Shown: one piece after another, positions 24,253 to 33,555 of the stretch
Layout: each line of letters starts with the position of its first letter
How positions within the stretch are numbered: position 1 is the first letter of the stretch
Assembly: GCF_018070575.1 (NCBI RefSeq)
Contig: NZ_JAGPXN010000008.1
Location: 62,001 to 126,000, forward strand
Source: Micromonospora sp. C31
Lineage (GTDB): Bacteria; Actinomycetota; Actinomycetes; Mycobacteriales; Micromonosporaceae
DNA length: 64,000 bases
Direction of reading: 5' to 3'
Program-made: the position numbers and the translations under genes
The notes under the pieces: generated by a model
The model's input: only the letters and a program-made list of their open reading frames with translations
Databases searched by the model: none
What the model was told of the DNA's origin: nothing

Positions 24253-25770
24253 ATGCCCCTTCTCATCGCCATCGGCGGCGCGGTCCTCCTCGTCCTCGTG
24301 CTCGTGCTCTTCGTGCTCTCCAGGATCAAGGTGGCCGGGCCGAACGAGGCGTTCATCGTCACCGGCCGCAAGGGCCGCACCACCCAGACCGCCGACGGCG
24401 GCCGGTCGACCGACAACTCCGGGCAGAAGGTCGTGCTGGGGGCGTCCGTCTTCGTCCTGCCCGTGGTGCAGAAGCTCCAGTCACTCGACCTGTCCAGCCG
24501 GCGGATCGACGTCGGCATCAAGGGCGCCGTCAGCAAGCAGGGCATCCGCGCCGACCTGCACGGCGTCGCGATCGTCAAGGTCGGCGGCACCGAGGACGCC
24601 ATCCGCGCCGCCGCTCAGCGCTTCCTGCACCAGCAGGACGAGATCGAGGACTTCACCCGGGAGGTGCTGGCCGGCGCGCTGCGCTCGATCGTCGGCCGGC
24701 TCACCGTCGAGGAGGTGATCCGGGACCGGGCGGCGTTCGCCAGCGCGGTCGCCGAGGAGGCCGAGCACTCGATGACCAACCAGGGCCTGGTGCTGGACAC
24801 CTTCCAGCTCCAGGACATCCTGGCCGAGGGCTCCTACCTCCAGGACCTGGGCCGGCCGGAGGCCGCCCGGGTACTCAAGGACGCGGCCATCGCCGAGGCC
24901 CGGGCCCGGCAGCAGGCCGAGCAGGAGCGGCTGCTCGCCGAGGAGGCGATCGCCGAGGCCAACCGGAACCTGTCGCTGAAGCAGGCCGCCATCCAGTCGG
25001 AGATCGACGCGGCCAGGGCGAAGTCCGCAGCCGCCGGGCCGCTGGCCCAGGCCGAGCGGGACCAGGCGATCCTCTCCGAGCAGCAGAAGGTCGCCGAGCG
25101 CAACGCCGAGCTCAAGCAGCGCCAGCTCGACACCGAGGTGCGCAAGCCCGCCGACGCCGCCCGATACAAGGTGGAGCAGGAGGCCGAGGCGGCCCGCAAC
25201 GCGGCCGTGCTGAACGCCGACGCGCAGCGCCAGTCCGTCATCGCCGCCGCCCAGGCCTCCGCCGAGCAGGCCCGGCTCACCGGTGAGGGCGAGCGGGCCC
25301 GCCGGGCCGCGCTGGCCGAGGCCAACGCGATCGAGGGCGCCAAGGAGGGTGAGGCCGAGCAGCGGCGCCGCTCGGCCATCGCCGAGGCGGTCGAGCGGGA
25401 GGGCGCGGCCGAGGCCGCGGCCATCCTGGCCAGGGGTCAGGCCGAGGCCGACGCGATGGCCCGCAAGGCCGAGGCATTCGCGGCGTACGGCGAGGCAGCG
25501 GTGCTGGACCTGCTGGTGAAGGTGCTGCCGCAGGTGGTCGAGGCGGCCAGCGCCCCGATCGGCGCGATCGACAAGATGACCGTCATCTCCACCGACGGCG
25601 CCTCGTCGCTGACGAAGTCGGTCGCCGGCAACGTGGCCCAGGGGCTCCAGCTCGGCAGTGACCTGACCGGCATCGACCTGGCCGGCCTGCTGTCGAAGCT
25701 CGGCTCCGCGGCAGCGACCACCGGCAACGGCAAGCCGCCGGTCGACGGCAACGCCGTCGAGACCCGCTGA
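24253..25770 (+). CDS. floT: Flotillin family protein
   Basis: Protein of 505 residues. A single N-terminal membrane anchor (LLIAIGGAVLLVLVLVLFVL) is followed by the SPFH/PHB domain (about 30-200; VAGPNEAFIVTGRKG, EVLAGALRSIVGRLTVEEVI) and a long Ala/Glu/Arg coiled coil (about 210-430) with many EA repeats, as in FloT/YuaG. The C-terminus is Gly/Ala rich. Such proteins form scaffolds in ordered membrane domains, often with an NfeD partner, here the gene directly upstream. AGGACGG precedes ATG 24253. Confidence 0.93.
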   Translation: MPLLIAIGGAVLLVLVLVLFVLSRIKVAGPNEAFIVTGRKGRTTQTADGGRSTDNSGQKVVLGASVFVLPVVQKLQSLDLSSRRIDVGIKGAVSKQGIRADLHGVAIVKVGGTEDAIRAAAQRFLHQQDEIEDFTREVLAGALRSIVGRLTVEEVIRDRAAFASAVAEEAEHSMTNQGLVLDTFQLQDILAEGSYLQDLGRPEAARVLKDAAIAEARARQQAEQERLLAEEAIAEANRNLSLKQAAIQSEIDAARAKSAAAGPLAQAERDQAILSEQQKVAERNAELKQRQLDTEVRKPADAARYKVEQEAEAARNAAVLNADAQRQSVIAAAQASAEQARLTGEGERARRAALAEANAIEGAKEGEAEQRRRSAIAEAVEREGAAEAAAILARGQAEADAMARKAEAFAAYGEAAVLDLLVKVLPQVVEAASAPIGAIDKMTVISTDGASSLTKSVAGNVAQGLQLGSDLTGIDLAGLLSKLGSAAATTGNGKPPVDGNAVETR

Positions 25771-25971
25771 CACCACCCGCGCAGCGGTCGGACCGCTGAG
25801 CGCGACAGGGCGTCGCCCCGGCAGGGACGGCGCCCTTTCCGTGCCGGAGCCGCTGCTTCGGTGCCGGTGGCCGCCCTGTCCGTCGGCCGGATCGACCAGG
25901 CCGACCCGGTCGGCCAGATGCCTCGTCCTCCGGCACGGTCCGTCGGACGCGCCCGGCGGCACCCGGCCGGA

Positions 25972-27432
25972 CTATCCGACGATGCCCTCGTCGCGGGCCC
26001 AGCGCAGCAGCTCCGCCTCGGCCTCGTCGCGGTCCAGCGGGCCGCGCTCCAGGCGCAGCTCCTTGAGGTGCTTCCAGGCCTGCCCGACCACAGGCCCCGG
26101 CGGTACGCCCAGCAGCTCCATGATGGCGTTGCCGTCCAGGTCGGGCCGGACCCGTGCCAGGTCCTCCTCGGCGGCGATGCGGGCGATCCGCTCCTCCAGC
26201 GCGTCGTAGTCGGCGGCGAGCTGGGCCGCCTTGCGCCGGTTGCGGGTGGTGCAGTCCGACCGGGTCAGCTTGTGCAGGCGCGACAGCAGGTCGCCGGCGT
26301 CCGCGACGTAGCGGCGCACCGCCGAGTCGGTCCACTCGCCCCGGCCGTAGCCGTAGAAGCGCAGGTGCAGCGCCACCAGCGCGGTGACCTTGGAGGTGAT
26401 CTCCTTCGGGTAACGCATCGCCTTCATCCGGGCCTTGGTGAGCCGGGCGCCGACCACCTCGTGGTGGTGGAAGCTGACCCGCCCGTCCGAGCCCACCGCC
26501 TTCGTCGCCGGCTTGCCGACGTCGTGCATCAGCGCGGCCATCCGCAGGACGAAGTCCGGCCCCTCGGTCTCGTACGAGACGGCGTTGCTCACCACCGTCA
26601 GGGTGTGCTCGTAGACGTCCTTGTGCTGGGCGTGCTCGTCGATCTCCAGCTTCAGCCCGGTCAGCTCCGGCAGGAAGCGCTCGGCGAGCCCGGTGTCGAC
26701 CAGCAGCCGCAGCCCGGTGATCGGGTCCGCGCCGCAGAGCAGCTTGGTGAACTCGTCGCGGATCCGCTCGGCCGTGATCCGGTCCAGGTCGGCGGCCATC
26801 CGGCTCATCGCCGCGTACGCGTCGGGGTGCACGGCGAAGCGCAGCTGGGCGGCGAACCGGGCCGCGCGCAACATCCGCAGCGGGTCGTCGCCGAACGACT
26901 CCGCCGGGGTGCCCGGGGTGCGGATCACCTTGGCGGCCAGGTCGTCCAGCCCACCGTGCGGGTCGGTGAACCGGTGCTCGGGCAGGCTGACCGCCATCGC
27001 GTTGATGGTGAAGTCGCGCCGCCTCAGGTCCTCGGCGAGGTCGGTGCCGTACTCGACGACCGGGTTGCGGCTGACCTGGTCGTACGACTCGGCGCGGAAG
27101 GTGGTGATCTCCAGCCGCAGGCCGTCGCGCTGACACCCGATGGTGCCGAACTCCCGGCCGGTCTCCCAGATCGACTCGGCCCAGCCGCGTACGACGCGCA
27201 GGGTCTCGTCGGGGTGCGCGTCGGTGCAGAAGTCGAGGTCGTCGCCGAGGCGGCCGAGCAGGGCGTCGCGTACCGAACCGCCCACCAGGTGCAGTTCGTG
27301 GCCGGCCCGCGCGAACCGGCGGCCCAACTCGTCGGCGACCGGGGAGACCCGGAGCAGTTCGGCGACGGCGTTGCGCTGCGCGGCGGTGAGTTCGCGGCGG
27401 TCGGCGGCGTGGGGAGCGGAGGCGTCGGACAT
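25972..27432 (-). CDS. pcnA: CCA tRNA nucleotidyltransferase
   Basis: Protein of 486 residues. The nucleotidyltransferase head is HLVGGSVRDALLGRLGDDLDFCT (GGSVRD and DxD metal site, about residues 48-70), followed by RRRDFTINAMAVSL and DPLRMLRAARFAAQL. An HD domain (MAALMHDVGKPATKAV, about 300) occupies the C-terminal half. It adds or repairs CCA at tRNA 3' ends; the mycobacterial homologue next to the MurJ gene is annotated pcnA. TAGGCT ends nine bases before the ATG, so the leader is at most two or three bases. It diverges from murJ. Confidence 0.95.
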   Translation of the reverse strand: MSDASAPHAADRRELTAAQRNAVAELLRVSPVADELGRRFARAGHELHLVGGSVRDALLGRLGDDLDFCTDAHPDETLRVVRGWAESIWETGREFGTIGCQRDGLRLEITTFRAESYDQVSRNPVVEYGTDLAEDLRRRDFTINAMAVSLPEHRFTDPHGGLDDLAAKVIRTPGTPAESFGDDPLRMLRAARFAAQLRFAVHPDAYAAMSRMAADLDRITAERIRDEFTKLLCGADPITGLRLLVDTGLAERFLPELTGLKLEIDEHAQHKDVYEHTLTVVSNAVSYETEGPDFVLRMAALMHDVGKPATKAVGSDGRVSFHHHEVVGARLTKARMKAMRYPKEITSKVTALVALHLRFYGYGRGEWTDSAVRRYVADAGDLLSRLHKLTRSDCTTRNRRKAAQLAADYDALEERIARIAAEEDLARVRPDLDGNAIMELLGVPPGPVVGQAWKHLKELRLERGPLDRDEAEAELLRWARDEGIVG

Positions 27433-27566
27433 GGGAGCGCCAGCCTATCGGTCCCGGCGGGGATGTGGTCCGCCGGGCGCGGGTGACGGGTGGCCGTTGA
27501 CTATCGTCTGTGACGTGCCGGCCGTGCCCCGGCTCCGACGTACCTATCTGCCTTGGAGGCGACAAG

Positions 27567-29318
27567 ATGAGCGGCGGTCTCTACCGCAGCGCGAACGCCG
27601 CCCAGGGCGGCGCCGCGCCCGGCCGGCCGTCGGACGGCGCCACGTTCATCTCCGCCGAGCCGCTCAACCAGCCGGCCATCGAGTCGGTCGCGCCGCCGCA
27701 GGAGCAGGTGGGCGAGGCCAGCGCCGCGGCCAACAGTGCGGTGATGGCGATGGGCAGCCTCGTCAGCCGGGGTACGGGTTTCCTGCGCAACCTGGTGATC
27801 GCGGCGGCGCTCGGCGGCGCACTGGTCGGTGACGCGTACACCACCGCGCAGATCCTGCCCGGAATGGTCTACGAGTTCCTGCTCGGCGGCGTGCTCACCA
27901 GCGTGCTGATCCCGGTTCTGGTGCGCCGGCGCAAGGCGGACGCGGACGGCGGCCAGGCGTACGCCCAGCGGCTGCTCACCCTGGCGGTGCTCGCGCTCGG
28001 CGTGGCGGCCATGCTCGCGGTCGCGTTCGCCTCGACGCTGACCTGGCTGTACGGCAGCGGCGAGTCGACCGGCGGCTACTCGGACCTGGTCACGGCGCTG
28101 GCTCGCCTGATGCTGCCGATGATCTTCTTCTCCGGCCTCAGCGCGCTGATCAGCGCGGTGCTCAACACCCGGGGCCACTTCGCCGCCCCCATGTGGGCGC
28201 CGATCCTGAACAACCTCGTGGTGATCGGCACCGCCGGCCTCTACATCGCCGTGTTCGGCGCGGAGATCATCCGGCCGGAGGAGATGACCACAGGGCGGAT
28301 CCTGCTGATCGGCGGCGGCACCCTGCTCGGCGTGGCGATCCAGGCGGCCGGGCTGCTGCCGGCGCTACGCAAGGTGGGTTTCCGCTGGAAGCTGCGCTTC
28401 GACTTCCGTGCGTTGGGCCTGCGCGAGCTGGGCCGGCTCGGGATGTGGATGATCTGCTACGTCGCGGTCAGCCAGATCGGCCTGATCGTGTTGTTCAACC
28501 TGCTGAACCGGGCCGGCCGGGAGAACGCCGCCGGCCCACTGATCTACAACAACGTCTTTCTGCTGCTGATGACGGCGCACGGCATCATCGCCGTCTCGAT
28601 CATCACCGCGCTGATGCCCCGGATGAGCGCGGCCGCCGCCGACGGCCGGTACGCGGATCTGGCGGCCGACCTGTCTCGGGGCGCCCGGACGGTCACCGCG
28701 GTGCTCGCGCCGATCGCCGTCTGCTATGCCGTCCTCGCCACCCCGATCGCGTTCACCCTATTCCGGCACGGCGCCTTCACCGCGGACAACGCCACCGCGA
28801 CCTCGGTGGTGCTGCTCGCCGCCGCGCTCGCCCTGGTCCCGTTCGCGGTCAGCCAGCTCTTCACCTTCGCCTTCTACGCGCTGCCGGACACCCGCACCCC
28901 GGCGCTGATCAACATTCCGGTGGTGGCGCTCCGCATCGGGGTACAGATCGCGCTCTTCGTGGCTTTCTCGCCGAGTTTCGCCGGCGCCGGCATGATGATC
29001 GGCAACGCCGTCTCCTACCTGGCCGCCGCCATCGTCTCCGCCTGGTTGCTACGGCCCCGGGTGGGCCGGATCGGCCTCGGCGAGATCATGCGGACCGGCG
29101 GGCGGGTCGCGGTCGCGGCGATCGGCGCGGCGGTGGTCGGTCTGATCGTGGTCAAGCTGCTGCCCGGCGACGACACGCCGACCCTCCTGGAGGCCATCGT
29201 GCAGCTCGTGGTCGGTGGCGCGGTGATCGGCGGAACGTACCTCGGGCTGGCGATGCTCCTGCGGATCGGCGAGATCACCGAGGTCGTGGGCATGGTCCGC
29301 CGTCGGCTGGGCCGCTGA
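27567..29318 (+). CDS. murJ: Lipid II flippase MurJ
   Basis: Membrane protein of 583 residues with about 14-15 segments of the MATE-like MurJ family. It moves lipid II across the membrane for peptidoglycan synthesis. Family segments are VSRGTGFLRNLVIAAALG and the GVLTSVLIPVLVRRRK loop, GLSALISAVLNTRGHFAAP, and TRTPALINIPVVALR. The first 60 residues are a disordered cytoplasmic tail. ATG 27567 has TTGGAGGC nine bases upstream. In mycobacteria the orthologue is fused to a pseudokinase and an extracellular domain; here those parts are the next gene. Confidence 0.95.
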   Translation: MSGGLYRSANAAQGGAAPGRPSDGATFISAEPLNQPAIESVAPPQEQVGEASAAANSAVMAMGSLVSRGTGFLRNLVIAAALGGALVGDAYTTAQILPGMVYEFLLGGVLTSVLIPVLVRRRKADADGGQAYAQRLLTLAVLALGVAAMLAVAFASTLTWLYGSGESTGGYSDLVTALARLMLPMIFFSGLSALISAVLNTRGHFAAPMWAPILNNLVVIGTAGLYIAVFGAEIIRPEEMTTGRILLIGGGTLLGVAIQAAGLLPALRKVGFRWKLRFDFRALGLRELGRLGMWMICYVAVSQIGLIVLFNLLNRAGRENAAGPLIYNNVFLLLMTAHGIIAVSIITALMPRMSAAAADGRYADLAADLSRGARTVTAVLAPIAVCYAVLATPIAFTLFRHGAFTADNATATSVVLLAAALALVPFAVSQLFTFAFYALPDTRTPALINIPVVALRIGVQIALFVAFSPSFAGAGMMIGNAVSYLAAAIVSAWLLRPRVGRIGLGEIMRTGGRVAVAAIGAAVVGLIVVKLLPGDDTPTLLEAIVQLVVGGAVIGGTYLGLAMLLRIGEITEVVGMVRRRLGR

Positions 29319-29811
29319 CAGCAGGACGTCGGACGACACGCGCGGGGCGACGGACAGCCCCACTTCGGTCGACCGGAGCGCCCAGGAGGGACTGCACTCT
29401 CTGTGAACGAGGATCACCAGCCTGGGGATGCGCCTGTGGATAACTCCGCGATCCAGCGCTCAGCCACCGGATCGGCCTGTGGATAACCAACCGTACGGCT
29501 GAGCATGGGCGGCCCGGTCGGCGGGAACCCGGCGGCGTCGGCGCGATCCGCCGTACCGGCTGGCCCCTCCCTTCGGGTGCTTGCGGTCGACCTCTAGATT
29601 GGCCAGTACATGTGCCAGCAACGTGGCTGACAACGGGCGCAACCGGACAAGCTGGTTGCCTGCCGGCAGCTCTGCCCGGGAGCGGCGCGAAGATGACATG
29701 TCGGGGAGACGGCCAACCCGGGTAAGGTCGCTCTCGACGGGTACGGCAGGCGCCGACGCTCCGCGTCGACACCGGTCGGCCGGTTCCTTCGAAGGCAGAG
29801 CGGGAAGCCAC
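29319..29811. other. Gap between murJ and pseudokinase gene with two DnaA-like boxes
   Basis: Two TGTGGATAA boxes (29435-29443 and 29478-29486) lie 43 bases apart in the same orientation. A -10-like TAAGGT (29723-29728) may serve the next gene. No terminator was found after murJ and no gene was recognised. Confidence 0.5.
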
Positions 29812-31416
29812 ATGCCCAGCAGCGCGGGTCCATCGATCGACACGATCACCGAGGGAGGACGGGTGACCCAGGTCGGCGAAGGTCAGGAGGCGGAGGAGAG
29901 CGCTCCTCAGGTCATGACCTTCGGTGCTCCCACGGCCGGTGAGATCCTCGCCGAGCGTTACGAGCTGGTCGAGCACATCAACAACGACAGCGCCGGTCGG
30001 CTGGTCTGGCGCGGGGTCGACGTCATCCTGCGCCGTCCCGTCGCGGTCGTGCTGCGCTACCCGGGTGGCGACTCGGCCACCGAGATGCTCCAGGGCGCCG
30101 TCGCGGCCAGCCGCGTCATCCACCCCAACCTGGTCGGCGTCTACGACGCGATCGACGAGGCCGAGCGGGCGTACGTGGTGCGGGAGTGGGTCGACGGGCA
30201 GTCGCTGCGCGAACTGGTCGCCGACGGCCCGATGGACCCGGTCCGCGCCACCGCCATCGGCAACGCGGTCGCCAGTGCCCTCGCCGCGGTGCACGCCACC
30301 GGCATGGTGCACGGCAACGTCCACCCCGGCACGGTGATGATCAGTGACGACGGCCGGGTGGTGCTGGCCGACGCGCGTACCGACGGCGCCGACAGCCAGC
30401 AGAGCGACGTCCGCGCGATCGGTGGGATCCTCTACTTCGCCCTGACCGGGCACTGGCCGCACGCCGAGGCCCCACTGCGGGGCGCCACGGCCGGTCACGG
30501 CCGGGCCGCCATCCCCGACGCCGTCCGTGACGAGGCCGGCGCGATCGCCGCTCCCCGGCAGGTCCGGGCGGGCGTGCCGGCGTACCTCGACGACCTCACC
30601 ATGGACCTGCTCGACGCCGAGATCGAGCCGCCCTCGTCGGACGTGCTCGCGGCCGAGCTGGCCCGGCTGGACGTGCCGGCCGACGAGCATTTCCTCGACA
30701 ACGGCGGCCCGCTGCGCTTCACGGCCGACACCGGCGAGGAGCCGTCGCCGCTGGCCGCCGCCGGCGGACGCAAGGTCGCGATCGGCATCGCCGGCCTGCT
30801 GGCGGTCGCCCTGGTCGGCCTGCTGATCGGAATCACCACCCTGGGCGGCGGTGACGACGGCCCGCAGACCAACCCGGTCGCCGCGCCCTCGTCCAGCGCT
30901 CCCGGCGACGACACCACTCCCGCCGCCGTCACGGCCGGGCCACTGAAGATCAGCGCCGCCCGGATCATCGACCCGGAGGGCGACCGGACCGAGGTCAGGA
31001 ACGCCGACAGGGTCTTCGACGGCAACGAGGACGAGGGCTGGGAGACCCAGACCTACCGGGGACGCGCCAACTTCGGCAACCTCAAGAAGGGCATGGGCGT
31101 CTGGATCGACCTCGGCGGCGAGCACACCGTCAGGTCCGTGCAGGTCCTCCTCTCCGCCCGGGGCGCCTCCGCTCAGCTCTACGCCGGCACCACCGACCGG
31201 CCGTCGTCGTCCTCCGGCGACGCCCAGCTCTTCGCGGACTACAAGAAGACCGCGATCGGCCAGCCGTTCGAGGAGCACGAGGGCACCAAGATGACCTTCA
31301 ACGGCTTCAACGCCGACCAGAAGTACCGCTACCTGTTGTTCTGGATCACCGAGCTGCCGCCGAGTGACGGCGGCTACAAGCTCGGCGTCCAGGAGATCAC
31401 GGTCCAGGGGTCGTGA
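29812..31416 (+). CDS. Membrane pseudokinase with extracellular discoidin-like domain
   Basis: Protein of 534 residues. A Ser/Thr kinase-like domain occupies about residues 45-290, but the key residues are gone: the HRDLKPEN loop reads HGNVHPGTVM, DFG reads ADA, and the VAIK Lys is absent (RRPVAVVLRYPGG). A single membrane helix follows (VAIGIAGLLAVALVGLLIGI, about 322-342), then a Ser/Pro linker and an extracellular beta-sandwich (about 375-534; VFDGNEDEGWETQTY, GVWIDLGGEHTVRSVQVLL) of galactose-binding/discoidin type. This matches the C-terminal half of mycobacterial Rv3910. In mycobacteria the pseudokinase recruits FhaA to control MurJ. GTG 29863, after GGAGG, is an alternative start. Confidence 0.88.
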   Translation: MPSSAGPSIDTITEGGRVTQVGEGQEAEESAPQVMTFGAPTAGEILAERYELVEHINNDSAGRLVWRGVDVILRRPVAVVLRYPGGDSATEMLQGAVAASRVIHPNLVGVYDAIDEAERAYVVREWVDGQSLRELVADGPMDPVRATAIGNAVASALAAVHATGMVHGNVHPGTVMISDDGRVVLADARTDGADSQQSDVRAIGGILYFALTGHWPHAEAPLRGATAGHGRAAIPDAVRDEAGAIAAPRQVRAGVPAYLDDLTMDLLDAEIEPPSSDVLAAELARLDVPADEHFLDNGGPLRFTADTGEEPSPLAAAGGRKVAIGIAGLLAVALVGLLIGITTLGGGDDGPQTNPVAAPSSSAPGDDTTPAAVTAGPLKISAARIIDPEGDRTEVRNADRVFDGNEDEGWETQTYRGRANFGNLKKGMGVWIDLGGEHTVRSVQVLLSARGASAQLYAGTTDRPSSSSGDAQLFADYKKTAIGQPFEEHEGTKMTFNGFNADQKYRYLLFWITELPPSDGGYKLGVQEITVQGS

Positions 31417-31459
31417 GCTGGCCACCCCGCTCCGGGCACCGCATCCGCCGGACGTGGTG

Positions 31460-32278
31460 ATGGGCGCACGCGGGGAACGCGAGACCGGTGGACCGGTGGG
31501 TCCACCGGTCTCGTCGTCGGCGCCGCCGTCCGCAGCGGCGGACCTCGACCTCCTGCACGCCCACGCGGGCGGCGACCCACACGCCTTCGCCGAGCTCTTC
31601 CACCGGCACCGGGACCGGCTCTGGGCGGTGGCCCTACGCACGCTCGGCGACCGCGAGGAGGCCGCCGACGCCCTCCAGGACGCCCTGCTGTCCGCCCATC
31701 GGGCCGCCGGCCGGTTCCGGGGCGACTCGGCGGTCACCACCTGGCTGCACCGGATCGTGGTGAACGCGTGCCTGGACCGGATCCGCCGCCGCCAGGCGCA
31801 CCCCACGGTGCCGCTGCCGGACGGGGTCCGCGACACCGATTCCGGCACCGGGGGCGTCGAGCCGGCGGCGCCCGTCCAGGACCACGACACGGCGCTCGTG
31901 GTCCGGCAGGCGCTCGCCGAACTGCCGACCGAGCAGCGGGCGGCGCTGATCCTGGTCGACGTGCAGGGCTATCCCGTCGCCGAGGTGGCCCGGATCCTCG
32001 GCGTGGCCGAGGGAACGGTCAAGAGCCGGTGCGCCCGGGGCCGGTCCCGCCTGGCGAGGCAGCTCGGTGACCTGCGCCCGCGCCCCACCCCGCAGCAGGC
32101 AGAGCCTCGGCCCACCCCGCAGCGGACCGAGGAGCAGGCCACTCCGCGGCGGGCCGAGCCGGCCCCGACGGCGGGTCCGAACGTGCCGACCGTCACCCGA
32201 GGGAACCCACGGTCGCCTCAGGGCGTCCGATCGGGGTCGGGACGGTCTCGGCGTGATGCCCACCAGGAGGACGCGTGA
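31460..32278 (+). CDS. sigM: ECF sigma factor, SigM-like
   Basis: Sigma-70 family factor of 272 residues with regions 2 and 4 only. Region 2: LLHAHAGGDPHAFAELFHRH to DREEAADALQDALLSAHR and VTTWLHRIVVNACLDRIRRR. Region 4: LAELPTEQRAALILVDVQGY and VAEVARILGVAEGTVKSRCARGRSRL. A 75-residue Pro/Arg/Glu tail with QAEPRPTPQ repeats follows. The place between the MurJ/pseudokinase genes and trxB matches mycobacterial sigM. The start is ATG 31460; two GTG codons directly precede it. Its stop overlaps the next start by GTGA, so the anti-sigma factor is coupled. Confidence 0.92.
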   Translation: MGARGERETGGPVGPPVSSSAPPSAAADLDLLHAHAGGDPHAFAELFHRHRDRLWAVALRTLGDREEAADALQDALLSAHRAAGRFRGDSAVTTWLHRIVVNACLDRIRRRQAHPTVPLPDGVRDTDSGTGGVEPAAPVQDHDTALVVRQALAELPTEQRAALILVDVQGYPVAEVARILGVAEGTVKSRCARGRSRLARQLGDLRPRPTPQQAEPRPTPQRTEEQATPRRAEPAPTAGPNVPTVTRGNPRSPQGVRSGSGRSRRDAHQEDA

Positions 32279-33378
32279 CGGCCGGGGGGTTCAGGGAGGT
32301 CGACCACGACCTGCTCGCCGACTACCTGGGCGGGGCGCTGGACGGCACCCCGGACGAGGATCTCGTCGCCCGGCTGGTCGACGAGGACGCTGACTGGGCG
32401 CAGGCGTACGCGCTGCTGGGCCCCGCCGTGGCGGACGTCCGCGCGGGCCTGGCCGCCTGGGGCTCCGCCGCACCCGAGATGCCGACCGACGTCGCCGACC
32501 GGATCGTCGCCGCGTTGGCCCACGCCACCGCGGCCGGCAACGACACCGACGCCGCGGCCTGCGAGCCGGGCAGCAGCTCCGAGCCGGTCCTCTCGGGGAA
32601 GGGCCGCTCCGAGCCGGGCCCTTCGGGGTCAGGCCGCGAAGGGGCGGGACACGACGGAGAACCCGCCGAGGCACAGCCGGCGGTCATGACGGGCGTCGGC
32701 GTGGTGCCGACGCAGCCGCTCGGCGGGTCCGGGAGACGGCCTGCCGGCGTACCCCGGTCGGAGCCCGGCCCCGGCGGGACCACCGGCCCGGGTCGACGGC
32801 GGCGCCGCTGGAACCGGCTGGCCGGGCCGGTCGCGCTGGCCGCCGTGTCGATCGCGGCGGTCGGGCTCGGCGTCAGCCAGTTCTCCGGGAGCCGGCAGAC
32901 GGGCGGAGCCGCGGACACGGCGTTGCCCGACACCGCGCACCGTGAGGAGGCCGGCCCCGCCGCCGCCACGCCGTTCCGGGTCACCGGCGAGCCCTCGGTA
33001 CGCAGCGGGACGGACTACACGCCGGAGTCGCTGGCCGCCCTTCCGGCGTCGCCGAAGTCACGGCCGTACACCGCCGCTCCGCCGGTGGAGCAGCCCGGCG
33101 TTCAGGCGGAGGGCGGGCGGCGACCCGACTCAGCCGTCGGGCTCGAACGGCTCACCGACCCCGCCGCGCTGGGCGCCTGCATCGGCGCGATCACCGCCGA
33201 GCACGGCAACGGTCCGCTGGTGGTCGACGTGGTCGACTACGCCCGTTTCCAGGGGCGCCCGGCGCTGATCGTGCGCTTCACCGACGCCACGGGAGCAGGA
33301 TGGGCCTGGGCGAGCGGGCCGGAATGCGGTGTGCCCGGGTCCGGCTCGGACAGCCGCCACCGAACGCGGGTAGGGTGA
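32275..33378 (+). CDS. Putative anti-sigma factor (RsmA-like)
   Basis: Protein of 367 residues. Residues 1-90 are an acidic helical region (FREVDHDLLADYLGGALDG, then VADRIVAALAHATA) of the sort that binds ECF sigma factors, but no HxxxCxxC zinc motif is seen. Then comes a disordered linker, one membrane helix after RRRRRWNRLAG (VALAAVSIAAVGLGVSQF, about 183-200) and an extracytoplasmic C-terminal domain containing LGACIGAITAEHGNGPLVVD. The overlap with sigM and the topology support an anti-sigma role, like RsmA in mycobacteria. The GTG at 32275 overlaps the sigM stop. Confidence 0.8.
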   Translation: MTAGGFREVDHDLLADYLGGALDGTPDEDLVARLVDEDADWAQAYALLGPAVADVRAGLAAWGSAAPEMPTDVADRIVAALAHATAAGNDTDAAACEPGSSSEPVLSGKGRSEPGPSGSGREGAGHDGEPAEAQPAVMTGVGVVPTQPLGGSGRRPAGVPRSEPGPGGTTGPGRRRRRWNRLAGPVALAAVSIAAVGLGVSQFSGSRQTGGAADTALPDTAHREEAGPAAATPFRVTGEPSVRSGTDYTPESLAALPASPKSRPYTAAPPVEQPGVQAEGGRRPDSAVGLERLTDPAALGACIGAITAEHGNGPLVVDVVDYARFQGRPALIVRFTDATGAGWAWASGPECGVPGSGSDSRHRTRVG

Positions 33379-33437
33379 CTTCGCAGCCACCGGGCGGATG
33401 ACCGTCCACGTGACCTGACCCACCGGATGACCGGTTC

Positions 33438-33465
33438 GGGAATCCCCGGTTCGTACGATGACGTT
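33438..33465 (+). promoter_or_regulatory. SigR/SigH-like promoter of trxB-trxA
   Basis: GGGAAT (33438-33443), an 18-bp spacer and CGTT (33462-33465) match the promoter type used by SigR/SigH thiol-stress sigma factors, which control trxB-trxA in streptomycetes and mycobacteria. A TACGAT (33454-33459) and a TAGGGT (33371-33376) could serve the housekeeping sigma factor. Confidence 0.6.
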
Positions 33466-33555
33466 CTGCACATCGAAGTGCCGGCACGGTGGGGCGTCGG
33501 CATCGGATCGGCATCGGTGCGCGCCGATGGCGAACAACACAATCGGGAGACGGCA

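Noticed and set aside
25795..25845. Hairpin after flotillin
   Set aside because: Arms around AGGGCG...CGCCCT have several mismatches; too weak to list as a terminator despite the following TTT.
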